DNA of 32,685 bases from Candidatus Eiseniibacteriota bacterium. GTDB taxonomy: Bacteria > Eisenbacteria > RBG-16-71-46. Where the stretch lies: assembly GCA_005893225.1 (NCBI GenBank), contig VBOT01000102.1, forward strand, positions 1 to 32,685, given 5' to 3'. This document shows, piece by piece, positions 31,791 through 32,685 of this stretch (the first letter of the stretch is position 1; every line of letters starts with the position of its first letter). Made by a program: the position numbers and the translations under genes. The notes under the pieces are model-generated. The model was not told the DNA's origin and did no database searches. It worked only from the letters and a program-made list of their open reading frames with translations.

Positions 31791-32429
31791 ATGCCCACGT
31801 TCCTCATCCTGGCGGTGGTGCCGATGGCCATCATCCTGCTCATGCGCGCCCTGAAGCTGGATCCGTTCACCGGCTCCCGGGGCTCGCGCCTCACCGAGAT
31901 CGGCCGGGAGGCCCTCGGCCCCCAGCCCGACCGCATCCACCTGTCGCGCATGGCGCCTCACGCCTGGAAGAACGCCGAGGCGGCCCGCCGTCTCGCCGAA
32001 CCCCTGCTCTTCATGGGCTTCGATGACGTGGGCACCTTCGGCATCGCCGAGATACCCGGGATCACGGTGCGCATGATGGTGAAGGGCGAGGCGAAGATGT
32101 ACGCCACGATCTACGAGCACCCGAGGGCGGAGCCCTGGCTCGACCTGATCACTCATTACGAGGGCGGCGCCAAGGTCACGTTCACGACGCTCGAGGATCC
32201 CGGGCTTCCGGTGCGCCCGGGGCACACGATCGTGCGCGGGATCGGGTGCGACGCGCTCGCGCTCTGCGACCGGGCGCTCGAGGAGCGTCCCAAGTCGGGG
32301 ATCCGGGAGATCGGCGGGGACGAGGTGGTGCCGATGCTCGAGCACGACTACGCCGAGTGGCGTGACTGGATGAACGCGGCGGCCGCCTCGGGAATCGAAA
32401 CCGGGAAGCAGAGCCGCAAGGCGGCCTGA
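31791..32429 (+). CDS. Unknown protein with N-terminal membrane anchor
   Basis: 212 residues; GGGAG lies 8-9 nt before the ATG. Residues 3-20 (TFLILAVVPMAIILLMRA) form one membrane span. The remainder is a soluble alpha/beta domain containing FDDVGTFGIAEIPGITVRMMVKGEAKMYATIYEHP, THYEGGAKVTFTTLEDPGLPVRPGHTIVRG and a helical C-terminus with a Lys/Arg tail. I do not recognise the family. The layout (one span plus a domain describing a strand-rich 'E-x-Y-A-x-I-x-E' core) suggests an anchored sensor-like or lipid-interacting domain, but this is only a guess. No operon partner is visible. Confidence 0.72.
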   Translation: MPTFLILAVVPMAIILLMRALKLDPFTGSRGSRLTEIGREALGPQPDRIHLSRMAPHAWKNAEAARRLAEPLLFMGFDDVGTFGIAEIPGITVRMMVKGEAKMYATIYEHPRAEPWLDLITHYEGGAKVTFTTLEDPGLPVRPGHTIVRGIGCDALALCDRALEERPKSGIREIGGDEVVPMLEHDYAEWRDWMNAAAASGIETGKQSRKAA

Positions 32430-32519
32430 CCCGAGCGCCGGTCCGGGTCCGCAACGCGGCCCGCCCGGAGCGACAGCCGGCCCGCATCGCGACCCCGCCG
32501 AGCCTCCGCCAAATCCGGG

Positions 32520-32685
32520 CTAGGAGCCTGTCCGAGTAATCGTCAAATCTCTGGCGTGGCGAGACGGGGTGTGGATACTGCGGGACATGAAAACCTTCCG
32601 CCCGTATCAACCCGACCAGCTGTTGCTGTTGCCACCCTCGATCCAGGAGTGGCTGCCGGAACATCACCTGGCGCGGTTCGTGAGC
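32520..32685 (+). mobile_element. Left end of an IS1182-type insertion sequence (continues outside the window)
   Basis: GAGCCTGTCCGAGTAAT from 32524 resembles the terminal repeat of IS1182 elements and is followed 63 nt later by a transposase start. CTAG at 32520-32523 may be the palindromic target. The right end is outside the window, so the boundaries are approximate. Confidence 0.7.
32587..32685 (+). CDS. IS1182 family transposase, N-terminal 33 codons
   Basis: The open frame runs from ATG 32587 to the window end. MKTFRPYQPDQLLLLPPS followed by IQEWLPEHHLARFVS is the characteristic opening of IS1182 transposases (DDE type), which cut and paste the element. The catalytic residues lie beyond the window, so whether the gene is intact is unknown. 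It is a partial gene cut by the window edge. Confidence 0.85.
   Translation, partial: MKTFRPYQPDQLLLLPPSIQEWLPEHHLARFVS

Noticed and set aside
1-32685. CRISPR arrays, tRNA or rRNA genes, prophage genes
   Set aside because: No spaced direct-repeat array, cloverleaf-like sequence, rRNA motif or phage structural gene was seen on either strand.

Overview
This is a high-GC, gene-dense bacterial chromosome segment. It has no tRNA, rRNA or CRISPR array that I can recognise. Two exported proteins at the left edge end in FlgD-Ig/T9SS-type C-terminal domains. Together with the mix of metabolic, envelope and orphan genes, this suggests an FCB-group or related lineage such as Candidatus Eisenbacteria. 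That assignment is inference, because no phylogenetic marker is present.

Layout. 1-3101: an exported repeat protein (5' end outside the window) and a PQQ-type sugar dehydrogenase. 3126-4436 (-): a GT-C glycosyltransferase. 4656-10351 (+): a small unknown protein, an M2/M3-type zinc peptidase, a CtaG-like cytochrome oxidase assembly protein with an unusual N-terminal domain, citrate synthase and an alpha/beta hydrolase. 10412-14268 (-): a solitary EutL-like microcompartment shell protein, an ABC-F ATPase and an M29 aminopeptidase. 14406-16871 (+): a Gfo/Idh/MocA oxidoreductase, an unknown protein and a small exported Cys/His protein that resembles the extra domain of the CtaG protein. 17019-20428 (-): a 33-residue basic protein, an unknown protein, a Cys-rich exported protein and a YjbH-like outer-membrane protein. 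20635-24398 (+): a PA2779-like / C39-like peptidase / TPR lipoprotein operon, a lipoprotein FKBP, a cold-shock protein with a structured leader, and a WaaE-like glycosyltransferase. 24435-26753 (-): a large flavin/iron-sulfur membrane fusion. It is divergent from a TMEM220 protein (26878-27246, +). 27265-29304 (-): an APC/KimA-like permease, divergent from an S9 peptidase (29499-31562, +). The S9 gene ends inside a 149-bp inverted-repeat element. An unknown membrane-anchored protein and the left end of an IS1182-type element close the window.

How the genes work together: most are single housekeeping or envelope units. The clearest operons are PA2779-C39-TPR (4-nt overlap, then 1-nt gap), gltA plus hydrolase (8-nt gap) and M29 plus ABC-F. 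A recurring promoter form (TTGNNN, 17-18 bp, TANANT, or an extended -10 TGNTANANT) can be read in front of many genes. In four of them the -10 lies only 6-9 nt from the start codon and there is no Shine-Dalgarno, which predicts leaderless mRNAs. The most interesting signals are the shared Cys-His-Cys domain of the CtaG protein and the small exported protein, the orphan shell protein, the leaderless promoter set, the mirror-symmetric Cys-rich protein and the inverted-repeat element that supplies the S9 stop codon.
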